A stretch of DNA of 16,510 nucleotides from the NCBI GenBank assembly GCA_949747935.1, contig CATKHE010000151.1, forward strand, positions 1 to 16,510. The letters run 5' to 3'. The notes under the pieces are model-generated. The model searched no databases. It was not told the origin of the DNA and saw only the letters and a list, made by a program, of their open reading frames with translations. Made by a program: the position numbers and the translations under genes. The stretch's first letter is position 1. Each line of letters starts with the position of its first letter. This document shows positions 6,470 through 12,969 of the stretch, one piece after another. The stretch comes from an uncultured Eubacteriales bacterium. Lineage in GTDB: Bacteria; Bacillota_A; Clostridia; Oscillospirales; Oscillospiraceae.

Positions 6470-6491
6470 GGGCCGGGCGAAAGCCCGGCCC
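6470..6491 (-). terminator. Hairpin after hpf, partial terminator candidate
   Basis: A perfect 9-bp stem GGGCCGGGC/GCCCGGCCC with a 4-base loop (TTTC on the minus strand) begins 12 bases after the hpf stop codon and ends 23 bases before the birA start. It is followed only by TTAACAG, so it lacks a real U-tract. It could attenuate read-through, or simply protect the hpf mRNA 3' end. Confidence 0.55.
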
Positions 6492-6502
6492 CTCGGTACT
6501 TT

Positions 6503-7051
6503 TTACTGCTCGTCCTGAATTAGGCCGTAGTCCCCGTCGTTACGGCGGTAGACCACGGCGAACGCCCCGTCGGTCTCCTCATCCCGGAAAGCGAAAAAGC
6601 TGTGCCCCACCAGGTTCATCTGCAAAATGGCTTCATCCTTGGTCATGGGCTTGATGGGGAAGGTCTTGCTGCGGACAATTCGGTACTCGCCCTCCTCCGG
6701 CTCCTCGGGGGCGAAGGTGGACACCTCGGAGTCCAGCGCCCGCTCAAAGGCGCCTTGGCGCAGCCGCTTTTCCAAACGGGTCTTGTTCTTGCGGATCTGC
6801 CGCTCCAGGGTGGTGACGGCGGCATCGATGGAAGCGTGCATGTCTGAGGTGCTCTCCGACACCCGGAAGACGGTGCCGCTGGAGCGGATGGTGATCTCCA
6901 CCTTGTTGTTCCGCTCCTTCTCCACGCTGAATGTGATGGCCGCGGTGGCGTCCTCCTTAAAGAAACGGTCCAGCTTACCCACCTTTTTCTCGGCGTACTT
7001 GTGCACGGAGTCGGGCAGGGTCACCTTTTTGTCCGTAAAAACGAATTTCAT
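6503..7051 (-). CDS. hpf: Ribosome hibernation promoting factor, long form
   Basis: This stress and stationary-phase protein binds the 30S subunit and dimerises ribosomes into inactive 100S particles. The start chosen is ATG 7051 (182 aa), because AAAGGAG lies 8 bases upstream and the longer open frame would read back through the -10 region. Residues 1-100 form the S30AE ribosome-binding domain (MKFVFTDKKVTLPDSVHKYAEKKV). After an acidic linker (EEPEEGE), the C-terminal dimerisation domain has the family signature IVRSKTFPIKPMTKDEAI (125-142), then LVGHSFFAFRDEE and YRRNDGDYGLI. The presence of both domains defines the long form typical of Firmicutes. It has its own extended -10 promoter and a hairpin at the mRNA 5' end. 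Confidence 0.97.
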   Translation of the reverse strand: MKFVFTDKKVTLPDSVHKYAEKKVGKLDRFFKEDATAAITFSVEKERNNKVEITIRSSGTVFRVSESTSDMHASIDAAVTTLERQIRKNKTRLEKRLRQGAFERALDSEVSTFAPEEPEEGEYRIVRSKTFPIKPMTKDEAILQMNLVGHSFFAFRDEETDGAFAVVYRRNDGDYGLIQDEQ

Positions 7052-7085
7052 CGAATCGCTCCTTTCGCCCAGAGGGCTGGTATAG

Positions 7086-7110
7086 ACCGGAGAGGAGTTG
7101 TCCCTCCGGT
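7086..7110 (-). promoter_or_regulatory. 5'-terminal hairpin of the hpf mRNA
   Basis: On the minus strand ACCGGAG-GGA pairs with TCC-T-CTCCGGT around loop CAAC (7086-7110), ten pairs with one bulged base. It begins at about the predicted +1 of the hpf promoter. A stem at the extreme 5' end commonly protects mRNA from decay; whether it does more here is unknown. Confidence 0.55.
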
Positions 7111-7117
7111 TATCCTT

Positions 7118-7145
7118 ATTATACCACAAGCCGCCGGAAAGTCCA
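7118..7145 (-). promoter_or_regulatory. Extended -10 promoter of hpf
   Basis: A perfect TATAAT (7118-7123) is preceded by TGG, giving the extended -10 motif TGnTATAAT. The -35 is weak: TGGACT at 7140-7145 with a 16-base spacer. The +1 should fall near 7111. The amidohydrolase gene upstream ends at 7166, so this promoter sits in the short gap between the two. Confidence 0.8.
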
Positions 7146-7165
7146 CTGGTTTTTGTTAATATTTT

Positions 7166-8320
7166 CTAAATTCTTCGTCCCCCCATGAGGACGGCCTTCA
7201 CCTTCCCCAGCAACTCCAGGGGGTGCCGGTCGGTGACCACAATATCCGCCTCTTTCCCAGGGGTCAGGGAACCCAAAGCATGGTCCAGTCCGGCGATCTT
7301 TGCAGCATTGATAGTAATAGCTGCCAGGGCCTCCTCCGCTCCCATCCCCCCCTTGACAGCCAGGGCAGCGCACAGGGGCAGGTACTGGATGGGTACCTCC
7401 GGGTGGTCGGTACAGATGGCAAAGGGCACCCCCGCCTTTCGGAGGATGGCCGGAGTCTCCAGCGACATGTTAGCCAGCTCGGGCTTGCACCGGTCCCCCA
7501 GGGCGGGGCCGGTGATCACGGGCACCCCGGCTTCGGCCAACAGGTCGGCGATGAGGTGGCCCTCGGTGCCGTGGACGATGACGCATTTCAGCCCAAATTC
7601 TCTGGCAATGCGCACCCCGGTGGCGATGTCGTCCGCCCGGTGGGCATGGATATGGACGGGCAGCTGCCCCCGGACCACGGGCAGGAGGGCCTCCTGCTTG
7701 GCGTCATAGTCGGGGGGATCGGTATCCTCATCCTGAGCGGCCTTATCCAGCTTTTCGCCGTACTCTACCGCTTTGCGCAGGTTCTCCCGGATGATGGCGG
7801 CGGTGGCCATGCGGGTCACCGGAGTCTCGTCCCGGTCGTGGTAGACCTGCTTGGGATTTTCCCCCAGGGCCAGCTTCATGGCCACCGGGGCCTTGACGAT
7901 CATCTCGTCCACCCAGCGGCCGTCGGTCTTGAGGGCGGCGAACTGCCCGGAAACCGGGTTGGCGGACCCCGGCCCGGTGAGGACGGTGGTCACCCCTGCC
8001 GCCCGGGCCTCGGCGAAACAGCGGTCCAAGGGGTTGACGGCGTCGATGGCCCTCAGCTGGGGAGTGCAGGGGTCGGTCTCCTCGTTGCCGTCATCGCTCT
8101 CGAAGCCCAAGCCATCCCCGAACATCCCCAGATGGCAGTGGGCGTCAATAAACCCAGGGCAGATGTGCCCCCCCTGGGCGTCGATAATCTCCCCCTCCCC
8201 GTTCTGAGGGCACTCCGACATGGGGCCGACTTTTGCGATTTTGCTTCCCGCGACGGCCACATAACCGTGTTCAATGATCGGGCCGTCCATGGTGTGGACG
8301 GTGCCGTTGATAATCAGCAT
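7166..8320 (-). CDS. Metal-dependent amidohydrolase, imidazolonepropionase-like
   Basis: The 384-aa protein belongs to the amidohydrolase (TIM-barrel metallohydrolase) superfamily, in the imidazolonepropionase/prolidase-like branch. The metal-site residues are all visible: the HxH of GFIDAHCHLG (His61, His63), HIHAHRADD (His223-His227), VIVHGTEGH (His250 and His255) and Asp305 in ICTDHPEVP. The usual composite domain is present: the N-terminal strands LIINGTVHT and AQGGHICPGFIDAH, and the C-terminal SLTPGKEADIVVTD. It is cytoplasmic, with no signal peptide. Substrate cannot be read from the sequence; a cyclic amide or a dipeptide-like C-N bond is plausible. ATG 8320 has GAGGGAG upstream. The frame stays open further 5', but that part is the out-of-frame remains of another gene, whose true stop overlaps this start (ATGCTGA), suggesting former translational coupling. 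Confidence 0.92.
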   Translation of the reverse strand: MLIINGTVHTMDGPIIEHGYVAVAGSKIAKVGPMSECPQNGEGEIIDAQGGHICPGFIDAHCHLGMFGDGLGFESDDGNEETDPCTPQLRAIDAVNPLDRCFAEARAAGVTTVLTGPGSANPVSGQFAALKTDGRWVDEMIVKAPVAMKLALGENPKQVYHDRDETPVTRMATAAIIRENLRKAVEYGEKLDKAAQDEDTDPPDYDAKQEALLPVVRGQLPVHIHAHRADDIATGVRIAREFGLKCVIVHGTEGHLIADLLAEAGVPVITGPALGDRCKPELANMSLETPAILRKAGVPFAICTDHPEVPIQYLPLCAALAVKGGMGAEEALAAITINAAKIAGLDHALGSLTPGKEADIVVTDRHPLELLGKVKAVLMGGRRI

Positions 8321-8722
8321 ATTTCTTTCTCCCTCAGTAATTTCAGCCCCTCCGCCTCCATGCGCAGGCGGTAGAAGGGGCGCACCCAGTCCAGCTCTGT
8401 TTCCATGACGTCCGCCAGCGCGGCCAGCCGCCGCTTGCCCAGCCGGCGGTCCAGCAGGGCGAAGATACGGACGATTGGGGTTGGCGTCAGTCAGGCTGGA
8501 TTCAATACTCTGGTTTTCAAATTTCTGGAAGGCCATGTAGAAGTCCCGCTGGTCAAACAGACCGTCATCTAAAACGGTCTTGTCCACTTTCAGGTATGCC
8601 TCCCGCCAGTTGAGTCCCTGTTCATCCCGATTAATCCCGCGCCCGCTTCCAAAGGACGTAGGAGCAGGTGAAGTAGTTGCTTTTCAAGACCTCCACGCCG
8701 TCCACAGGATGGCCGCCCGGCC
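8314..8722 (-). pseudogene. Frameshifted remains of an SF0329-like gene
   Basis: Reading minus, a continuous protein can be rebuilt only by changing frame. The pieces are VEVLKSNYFTCSYVLWKRA (about 8637-8705), then INRDEQGLNWREAYLKV and onward to SLTDANP (about 8475-8637), then IVRIFALLDRRLGKRRL to the end LLREKEIC (8314-8475). The second shift is one extra base in CCCCAATC near 8474. The first is near the TAA at 8631-8633. The core with NPIVRIFALLDRRLGKRRL and FYRLRMEAEGL resembles proteins annotated as the SF0329 family (unknown function); this is from memory. The TGA at 8314-8316 overlaps the amidohydrolase ATG by 7 bases. Either the gene is dead or the sequence has indel errors. Confidence 0.65.
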
Positions 8723-8902
8723 CTCCGGGTCGTGGCTCTCCCAATGGTCTTCTTCCATACGCTGGGCGGCGATTTCCGGGCGGTCTGAAATGCCTGTGCC
8801 GTAACACTTTTTGTTCTCCCTGTCCTTGGATTTCCTGACCTCGCGCTTCAAGGCTTCCGGCATCTCCGTCACCTTGATTGGAAGCAGGCCAGCCCATACC
8901 AT
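8684..8902 (-). pseudogene. Unassigned coding fragment adjoining the SF0329-like remains
   Basis: A minus-strand frame running from about 8902 to a stop at 8684 reads like real protein in its middle: VTEMPEALKREVRKSKDREN, then PEIAAQRMEEDHWESHDPEG. It breaks near 8720, where the neighbouring frame continues with VEVLKSNYFTC. It may be the N-terminal part of the SF0329-like gene or a separate remnant. An ATG at 8902 has no obvious ribosome binding site. No function is assigned. Confidence 0.4.
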
Positions 8903-9230
8903 ATTTTAGAGGGTGTGGGTGCAGACCATCTCGTTTTCAGAGAACAGACACTGTCTCTTGGCGCAGCCGCAGCAAGCGTCCAGCGACCGTTTGTGCTCCC
9001 GCACCTGCTTGACCGAACGTCAGCCTTGCGGGGCTTGCAGTTGTTCGCTCTGTGGGCCTTATAGACCGCCTCCCCCCCCACTTTAGGGAGTTGCCGAGGG
9101 ACTTTCCCCCTCCTATTCCTGCTCGTGTCCCTATGTTCCTCCTGTATAAGTTGTCGTGGATACTTAATCCAATCAATCGGCGGCATCATAAGCGATATGG
9201 CATCGGCCATCAAAAAGCGTATTGTCTGCC
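8903..9230. other. Decayed segment without an intact gene
   Basis: No complete gene is visible. Reading minus, a short stretch ending in TAA at 8905-8907 encodes a Cys-rich tail (RSLDACCGCAKRQCLFSE, then NEMVCTHTL) that looks like the C-terminus of a lost gene. Further left are a C8 homopolymer near 9072-9079 and low-quality open frames on both strands that I cannot assign. The segment probably holds the left part of the insertion-sequence remnant and older debris. No left inverted repeat of that element was found. Confidence 0.4.
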
Positions 9231-9633
9231 TGTCCAGAGCGGTCCACCTACTCCTCCGCCGATTTTTTGAAGCGATTGGTGAAGTGGTATGCCCGTAGAG
9301 GTGTTCGAGTGGAATGTGTCCAGACTGACAACGGCTCTGAATTTACAAACCGTTTTTCCAACAGTAAACAGGACATTCAGACCTTTTTTTGAGAAAACCG
9401 CCGTGGAGTTGGGCATCCAGCACAAATTGATCCATCCTTACACGTCCAGACACAATGGCAAGGTGGAGCGCAGCCACAGGGAAGACCAGAAACGCTTTTA
9501 CTCTGACCATTCTTTCCTCCCTCTGGCTGACTTTGGAATACAGCTTGCTGTTCATAACCGCCGCTCCAACAACTTATTGATACACCCGCTCTGCTAGCTC
9601 TCTCCAATCAAGTTCCTTATCCAATTTGTTTGA
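9231..9633 (+). pseudogene. IS481-like transposase remnant, 3' part only
   Basis: The retroviral-integrase-type (DDE) core is clear but broken. The first frame reads ERSTYSSADFLKRLVKW and then VECVQTDNGSEFTNRF, up to a T7 run (9384-9390) where one extra T brings TGA. The next frame continues FEKTAVELGIQHKLIHPYTS and RHNGKVERSHREDQKRFY, giving the second Asp and the Glu of the triad. The frame hits TAG at 9595-9597 where the family has Trp, then goes on as LSPIKFLIQFV to TGA at 9631-9633. The N-terminal helix-turn-helix and the first Asp are missing. The protein therefore has a 5' truncation, a frameshift and a nonsense codon and cannot be active. The family call is from the motif style. Confidence 0.85.
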
Positions 9634-9644
9634 AATCCTACACA
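9231..9644 (+). mobile_element. Truncated IS481-like insertion sequence
   Basis: This covers the transposase remnant plus a likely right terminus. The sequence GTTTGAAATCCTACACA (9628-9644) would be the right inverted repeat, because elements of this group often end in TGT on the opposite strand (TGTGTAGGATTTCAAAC). No matching left end was found upstream in the window, so the left side is lost or decayed. The element ends against the engB stop codon (9646-9648). Confidence 0.55.
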
Positions 9645-9645
9645 G

Positions 9646-10239
9646 TTATTTTTCTATCCCGGCGAAAATTGCCGACAGCAGCTCCTCCCGGCCAGTCCCC
9701 TTCTCGGCGGAGAAGGGGATGAGGCGGTCCGCCTCGTCCAGCTCCAGGGTGTCCCGGATAAGCTGGAGATTGGGCTCGATCTCACTCTTTTTCAGCTTAT
9801 CCAGCTTGTTGGCTACGATAATCAGAGGGCAGCCAGTGTCCTTGAACCATCGGAACATGGTACAGTCGTCGGCGGTGGGCTTGTGGCGGGAGTCCACGAT
9901 CATCACCCCCAGGGTAAGCAGGTCGGGCCGGGCGAAGTAGTCCTCCATCAGCCGGCCCCACCGGTCCCGCTCCGCCTTGGACACCTTGGCGTAGCCATAA
10001 CCGGGCAGGTCCACCAGATAGAAGGCCCCGTCGATATCAAAGTAGTTCACATGGACGGTCTTCCCTGGAGCAGCTCCTACCCGGGCAAAATTTTTTCGAT
10101 TCAGGAGCCGGTTAATGACCGAGGACTTGCCCACATTGGACCGCCCGGCGAAGGCCACTTGAGGCCGACCGTCCTGGATGAAGTTTTTCGGGGAGACGGC
10201 GGATAGGACAAACTCCGCTTTTTGCAGGTTGACAGGCAT
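9646..10239 (-). CDS. engB: Ribosome biogenesis GTP-binding protein YsxC/YihA (EngB)
   Basis: EngB is an essential GTPase in most bacteria that assists late 50S assembly. The 197-aa protein has the expected motifs: G1 GRSNVGKS (32-39), a G2-region threonine in GKTVHVNYF, G3 DLPGYGYAKV (77-86), G4 NKLDK (144-148) and G5 SAEKG (177-181). Length is typical. ATG 10239 follows GAAGGGGAA. It lies downstream of lon in the same direction with a 124-base gap holding two REP-like hairpins; lon-engB adjacency is common in Firmicutes. Its C-terminus (FAGIEK) looks natural, so the insertion sequence that lies against the stop codon did not disrupt the reading frame. Confidence 0.97.
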   Translation of the reverse strand: MPVNLQKAEFVLSAVSPKNFIQDGRPQVAFAGRSNVGKSSVINRLLNRKNFARVGAAPGKTVHVNYFDIDGAFYLVDLPGYGYAKVSKAERDRWGRLMEDYFARPDLLTLGVMIVDSRHKPTADDCTMFRWFKDTGCPLIIVANKLDKLKKSEIEPNLQLIRDTLELDEADRLIPFSAEKGTGREELLSAIFAGIEK

Positions 10240-10268
10240 AACGATTCCCCTTCGCGATTGCTTAATCT

Positions 10269-10345
10269 GTAGGGGCGGATATTATCCGCCCGCAATTTAT
10301 AGGATAGGTTCTTGTTGGACACGGGCGGCCATTAGCCGCCTCTAC
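10269..10345. repeat. Inverted pair of 24-nt REP-like palindromes
   Basis: Two imperfect copies of one 24-base unit face each other: 10269-10292 and, inverted, 10322-10345, with 29 bases between. After reverse-complementing the second, 19 of 24 positions agree. Each copy is itself a hairpin (GGGCGGAT/ATCCGCCC at 10273-10291; GGCGGC/GCCGCC at 10324-10340). The layout is that of a REP doublet (BIME-like). It could terminate or attenuate transcription between lon and engB. Confidence 0.7.
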
Positions 10346-10363
10346 TCACTTCGCAACCGGCCC

Positions 10364-12799
10364 TCACTGGCTCATACGGGAACTGCCCTCCCCACCAGGC
10401 GCGGGTGGAAGCTCAGGCAGGGCCGCGTTCTTTCTGGAGCGACCCCGGCGGCGGGGCGGGACGGCCTCCACCGGGTGGTTCAGAGCCTGAGCCAGCACCT
10501 GGTCGGCCCGCTCCACCAGCACAAACTGGAGAGCCTTGCGCACCGTCTGGTCGATCTCCTCCAGGTCCTTTGCGTTGTCGGCGGGGATGATAACCATCTT
10601 AATGCCGTTGCGGAAAGCGGCCATAGTCTTCTCCTTCAGACCGCCGATGGGCAGGACACGTCCCCGGAGAGTGACCTCCCCCGTCATCGCGATCCCCCGG
10701 CGCACCGGGGTACCGGTGAGGGCGGATACCATAGCGGTAGTGATGGCAATACCAGCGGAGGGGCCGTCCTTGGGGATCGCTCCCTCGGGGAAGTGGACAT
10801 GAATATCCTTCTCCTTGTAGAAGTCGATGGGAAGGTTCAACCGGCCGGCCTGACTGCGGATAAAGCTGAGAGCGGCGTGGGCCGACTCCTTCATCACGTC
10901 CCCCAGGTTGCCGGTGAGTTCCACCTTGCCAGAGCCGGGGACCACGTTGACCTCCACCTCCAGCAGTTCGCCCCCCACGGAGGTCCAGGCCAGACCATTG
11001 ACCACGCCTACCCGCTCCTCCAAGGCCTGACGCTCCGGATGGTAGCGGGGCACGCCCAAATATTCCTCCAAGTCCTTGTCCGTAACCTTAATCGACTTTG
11101 CCTCTGCAGACACCACCTTCATAGCGGCCTTGCGGCAGATCGCAGCCAGCCGGCGCTCCAGTACCCGGACGCCGGATTCTCTAGTGTATGCGGCGATGAG
11201 CTCCCGCAGGGCACCGTCGGACACCTTCAATTGGGTCTTTGTCAGCCCGTGGCGCTTCAACTCCTTGGGTAGAAGGTGCTTCTTGGCGATTTGCACCTTC
11301 TCCTCGTCGGTGTAGCTGGACAGCTCGATGACCTCCATCCGGTCCAGCAAAGGCCTGGGGATGGTGTCAGTGGTGTTGGCGGTGGTGACGAACAGCACAT
11401 CGGACAGGTCGAAGGGGACCTCCAAAAAGTTATCCCGGAAGGTGGCGTTCTGCTCCCCGTCCAGCACCTCCAGCAGGGCGGAGGCCGGGTCACCCCGGTG
11501 GTCGTGTCCCAGCTTGTCGATCTCGTCCAGAAGGATCAGAGGGTTACAGCTTTTCGCCTGATTGACAGCGTTGATAATCCGTCCGGGCATCGCACCCACA
11601 TAGGTCTTACGGTGGCCCCGGATTTCTGCCTCATCGCTGACGCCCCCCAGGGAGATACGGGCCAGCTTCCGGTTCATGGCCTTGGCTATCGACATAGCGA
11701 TGGAGGTCTTGCCCACCCCGGGCGGGCCCGCCAGACAGATGATCTGCCCTTTCAGCTCAGGAGCCAGCTGCTTGACCGCAATAAACTCCAAAATACGCCG
11801 TTTTACCTTTTCCAGTCCAAAGTGGTCCTGGTCCAGCACTTTTTGAACGGCAGAAACGTTGATTTTCTCCTTTGTTTTTTTCCCCCAGGGCAACTCCAGG
11901 CAGACATCCAAATAGCTGCGCAGAACGGTGCTCTCCGAAGAGCTGTAGGACTGCTTGGCCAGCCGGCCCAGCTCCTTGTTCAGCTTCTCCCGGACCTCGT
12001 CGGGCAGCGCGGCCTGAGCGATCCTCTCCCGGTACTCCTCGATCTCGTCGGCCCCCTCCCCCAACTCGGTCTGGATGGCCTTCAGCTGCTCTCGAAGGTA
12101 ATAGTCCCGTTGGTGCTCTCCCATCTGCTCCCGGGCCCGCTCCTGGATCTCCTGGTCCAGGGAGAGGATCTCCACCTCCCGCTCCAGCAGATAGTAGAGC
12201 TTCTCCAGCCGCTTGACGGGCCGCAGCTCCTCCAGGATGGACTGCTTGTCGCTGTTGCGCATAGGGATGTTCTGGGCGATATAGTCGGCGATGTGGCCCG
12301 GGTCCTGACTGGCCAGCACATGGACCATCAAATCAGGGGACAGCTTGGAGGAGAGCTCGGCATAGTCCTGAAACAGATCATAGGTGGCCCGCATCAGGGC
12401 CTCCGTCCGGGCATTTCCCCGGGAAGGGGCCTCAGGGACAGAAATCTCCCGCACCTCCGCCTCCAGATGGGGGGCGGAGCGGAGCATCTGAATCAGACGG
12501 CCGCGGGCCTGCCCCTCCACCATCACCCGCACATTGTCGCCGGGCATACGGAGGATCTGACGAATGCTGGAGATCGTGCCCACCTGATACAGATCGTCCG
12601 CATCAGGCTCCTCCACCGCAATATCCCTCTGTCCCACCAGAAACACCGGACTGCCGGCGGTCATAGCCGCCTCCAGTGCCCGTACAGAGGTCACACGGGA
12701 CACCTCAAAGTGAATCAGCACATTGGGGAACACAGTCAGTCCCCGCAGGGCGATGACAGGCATGGTGCTGGTATGCAGAATATCCCACTCTTTGCTCAT
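10364..12799 (-). CDS. lon: ATP-dependent protease Lon (LonA type)
   Basis: Lon degrades damaged and regulatory proteins in the cytosol as a hexamer. The 811-aa protein has the complete LonA plan: an N-terminal substrate-binding domain (about 10-200), a coiled helical region (200-310), an AAA+ module with Walker A GPPGVGKT (358-365) and Walker B LILLDEID (421-428), and the protease domain with the Ser-Lys dyad Ser681 (PKDGPSAG) and Lys722 (IGGLKEK). A basic/Pro-rich tail (PPRRRGRSRK to the end) extends past the conserved fold. ATG 12799 has AGGAAG nine bases upstream. It lies between clpX (170-base gap) and engB on the same strand. I found no CIRCE or CtsR operator and no strong promoter in the gap, so it may depend partly on read-through. 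Confidence 0.98.
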   Translation of the reverse strand: MSKEWDILHTSTMPVIALRGLTVFPNVLIHFEVSRVTSVRALEAAMTAGSPVFLVGQRDIAVEEPDADDLYQVGTISSIRQILRMPGDNVRVMVEGQARGRLIQMLRSAPHLEAEVREISVPEAPSRGNARTEALMRATYDLFQDYAELSSKLSPDLMVHVLASQDPGHIADYIAQNIPMRNSDKQSILEELRPVKRLEKLYYLLEREVEILSLDQEIQERAREQMGEHQRDYYLREQLKAIQTELGEGADEIEEYRERIAQAALPDEVREKLNKELGRLAKQSYSSSESTVLRSYLDVCLELPWGKKTKEKINVSAVQKVLDQDHFGLEKVKRRILEFIAVKQLAPELKGQIICLAGPPGVGKTSIAMSIAKAMNRKLARISLGGVSDEAEIRGHRKTYVGAMPGRIINAVNQAKSCNPLILLDEIDKLGHDHRGDPASALLEVLDGEQNATFRDNFLEVPFDLSDVLFVTTANTTDTIPRPLLDRMEVIELSSYTDEEKVQIAKKHLLPKELKRHGLTKTQLKVSDGALRELIAAYTRESGVRVLERRLAAICRKAAMKVVSAEAKSIKVTDKDLEEYLGVPRYHPERQALEERVGVVNGLAWTSVGGELLEVEVNVVPGSGKVELTGNLGDVMKESAHAALSFIRSQAGRLNLPIDFYKEKDIHVHFPEGAIPKDGPSAGIAITTAMVSALTGTPVRRGIAMTGEVTLRGRVLPIGGLKEKTMAAFRNGIKMVIIPADNAKDLEEIDQTVRKALQFVLVERADQVLAQALNHPVEAVPPRRRGRSRKNAALPELPPAPGGEGSSRMSQ

Positions 12800-12826
12800 G
12801 GCAGTTCACTTCCTCTCGCAAACAAG

Positions 12827-12910
12827 GCTGTAGAGGACGGCACCTTCAGTGCCTCCGCAGTACAGCAAATCATCGAAAACCGGGCCGTCTGTGGCGACGG
12901 CTCCTGCTGA
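12827..12910 (+). pseudogene. Possible coding relic: C-terminal peptide ending CGDGSC
   Basis: On the plus strand this stretch reads AVEDGTFSASAVQQIIENR, then AVCGDGSC and TGA (12908-12910), a composition that looks protein-like. A terminator hairpin with T4 follows at once. There is no start codon or ribosome binding site nearby, and to the left the frame runs into the antisense of lon. It may therefore be the leftover 3' end of a gene displaced when lon and clpX came together, or chance. I do not recognise the family. Confidence 0.25.
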
Positions 12911-12960
12911 ATCAGATAGAGCAAACGCCCCGCTCGGTTGGGGGCGGGGCGTCTGATTTT
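12911..12960. terminator. Bidirectional terminator after clpX
   Basis: ACGCCCCGC (12925-12933) pairs with GCGGGGCGT (12944-12952). An outer ATCAG/CTGAT pair (12911-12915 with 12953-12957) can extend it, and TTTT follows on the plus strand. On the minus strand it begins 10 bases after the clpX stop and is followed by TTTGCTCT. It may reduce read-through from clpX into lon. Confidence 0.65.
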
Positions 12961-12969
12961 GACTGCTTA

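Noticed and set aside
7052..7129. Longer N-terminus of HPF starting at 7129
   Set aside because: It would begin upstream of the -10 box, and the S30AE domain starts exactly at ATG 7051 with AAAGGAG before it.
7223..8374. Long plus-strand frame opposite the amidohydrolase
   Set aside because: The amidohydrolase on the minus strand has all family motifs; the opposite frame is Gly/Asp/His-rich noise.
8320..8587. In-frame N-terminal extension of the amidohydrolase up to ATG 8587
   Set aside because: The extension is partly another gene's frame and partly its frameshifted Pro/Gly-rich read-out; the family N-terminus and a good ribosome binding site are at 8320.
11276..12826. Long plus-strand open frame opposite lon
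   Set aside because: Antisense shadow of lon with no protein-like features, except the last part past lon, which is reported separately as a possible relic.
12800..12969. Search for CIRCE or CtsR operators in the lon and clpP upstream gaps
   Set aside because: No TTAGCACTC/GAGTGCTAA palindrome or GGTCAAA direct repeat was seen there or at 14920-15047.
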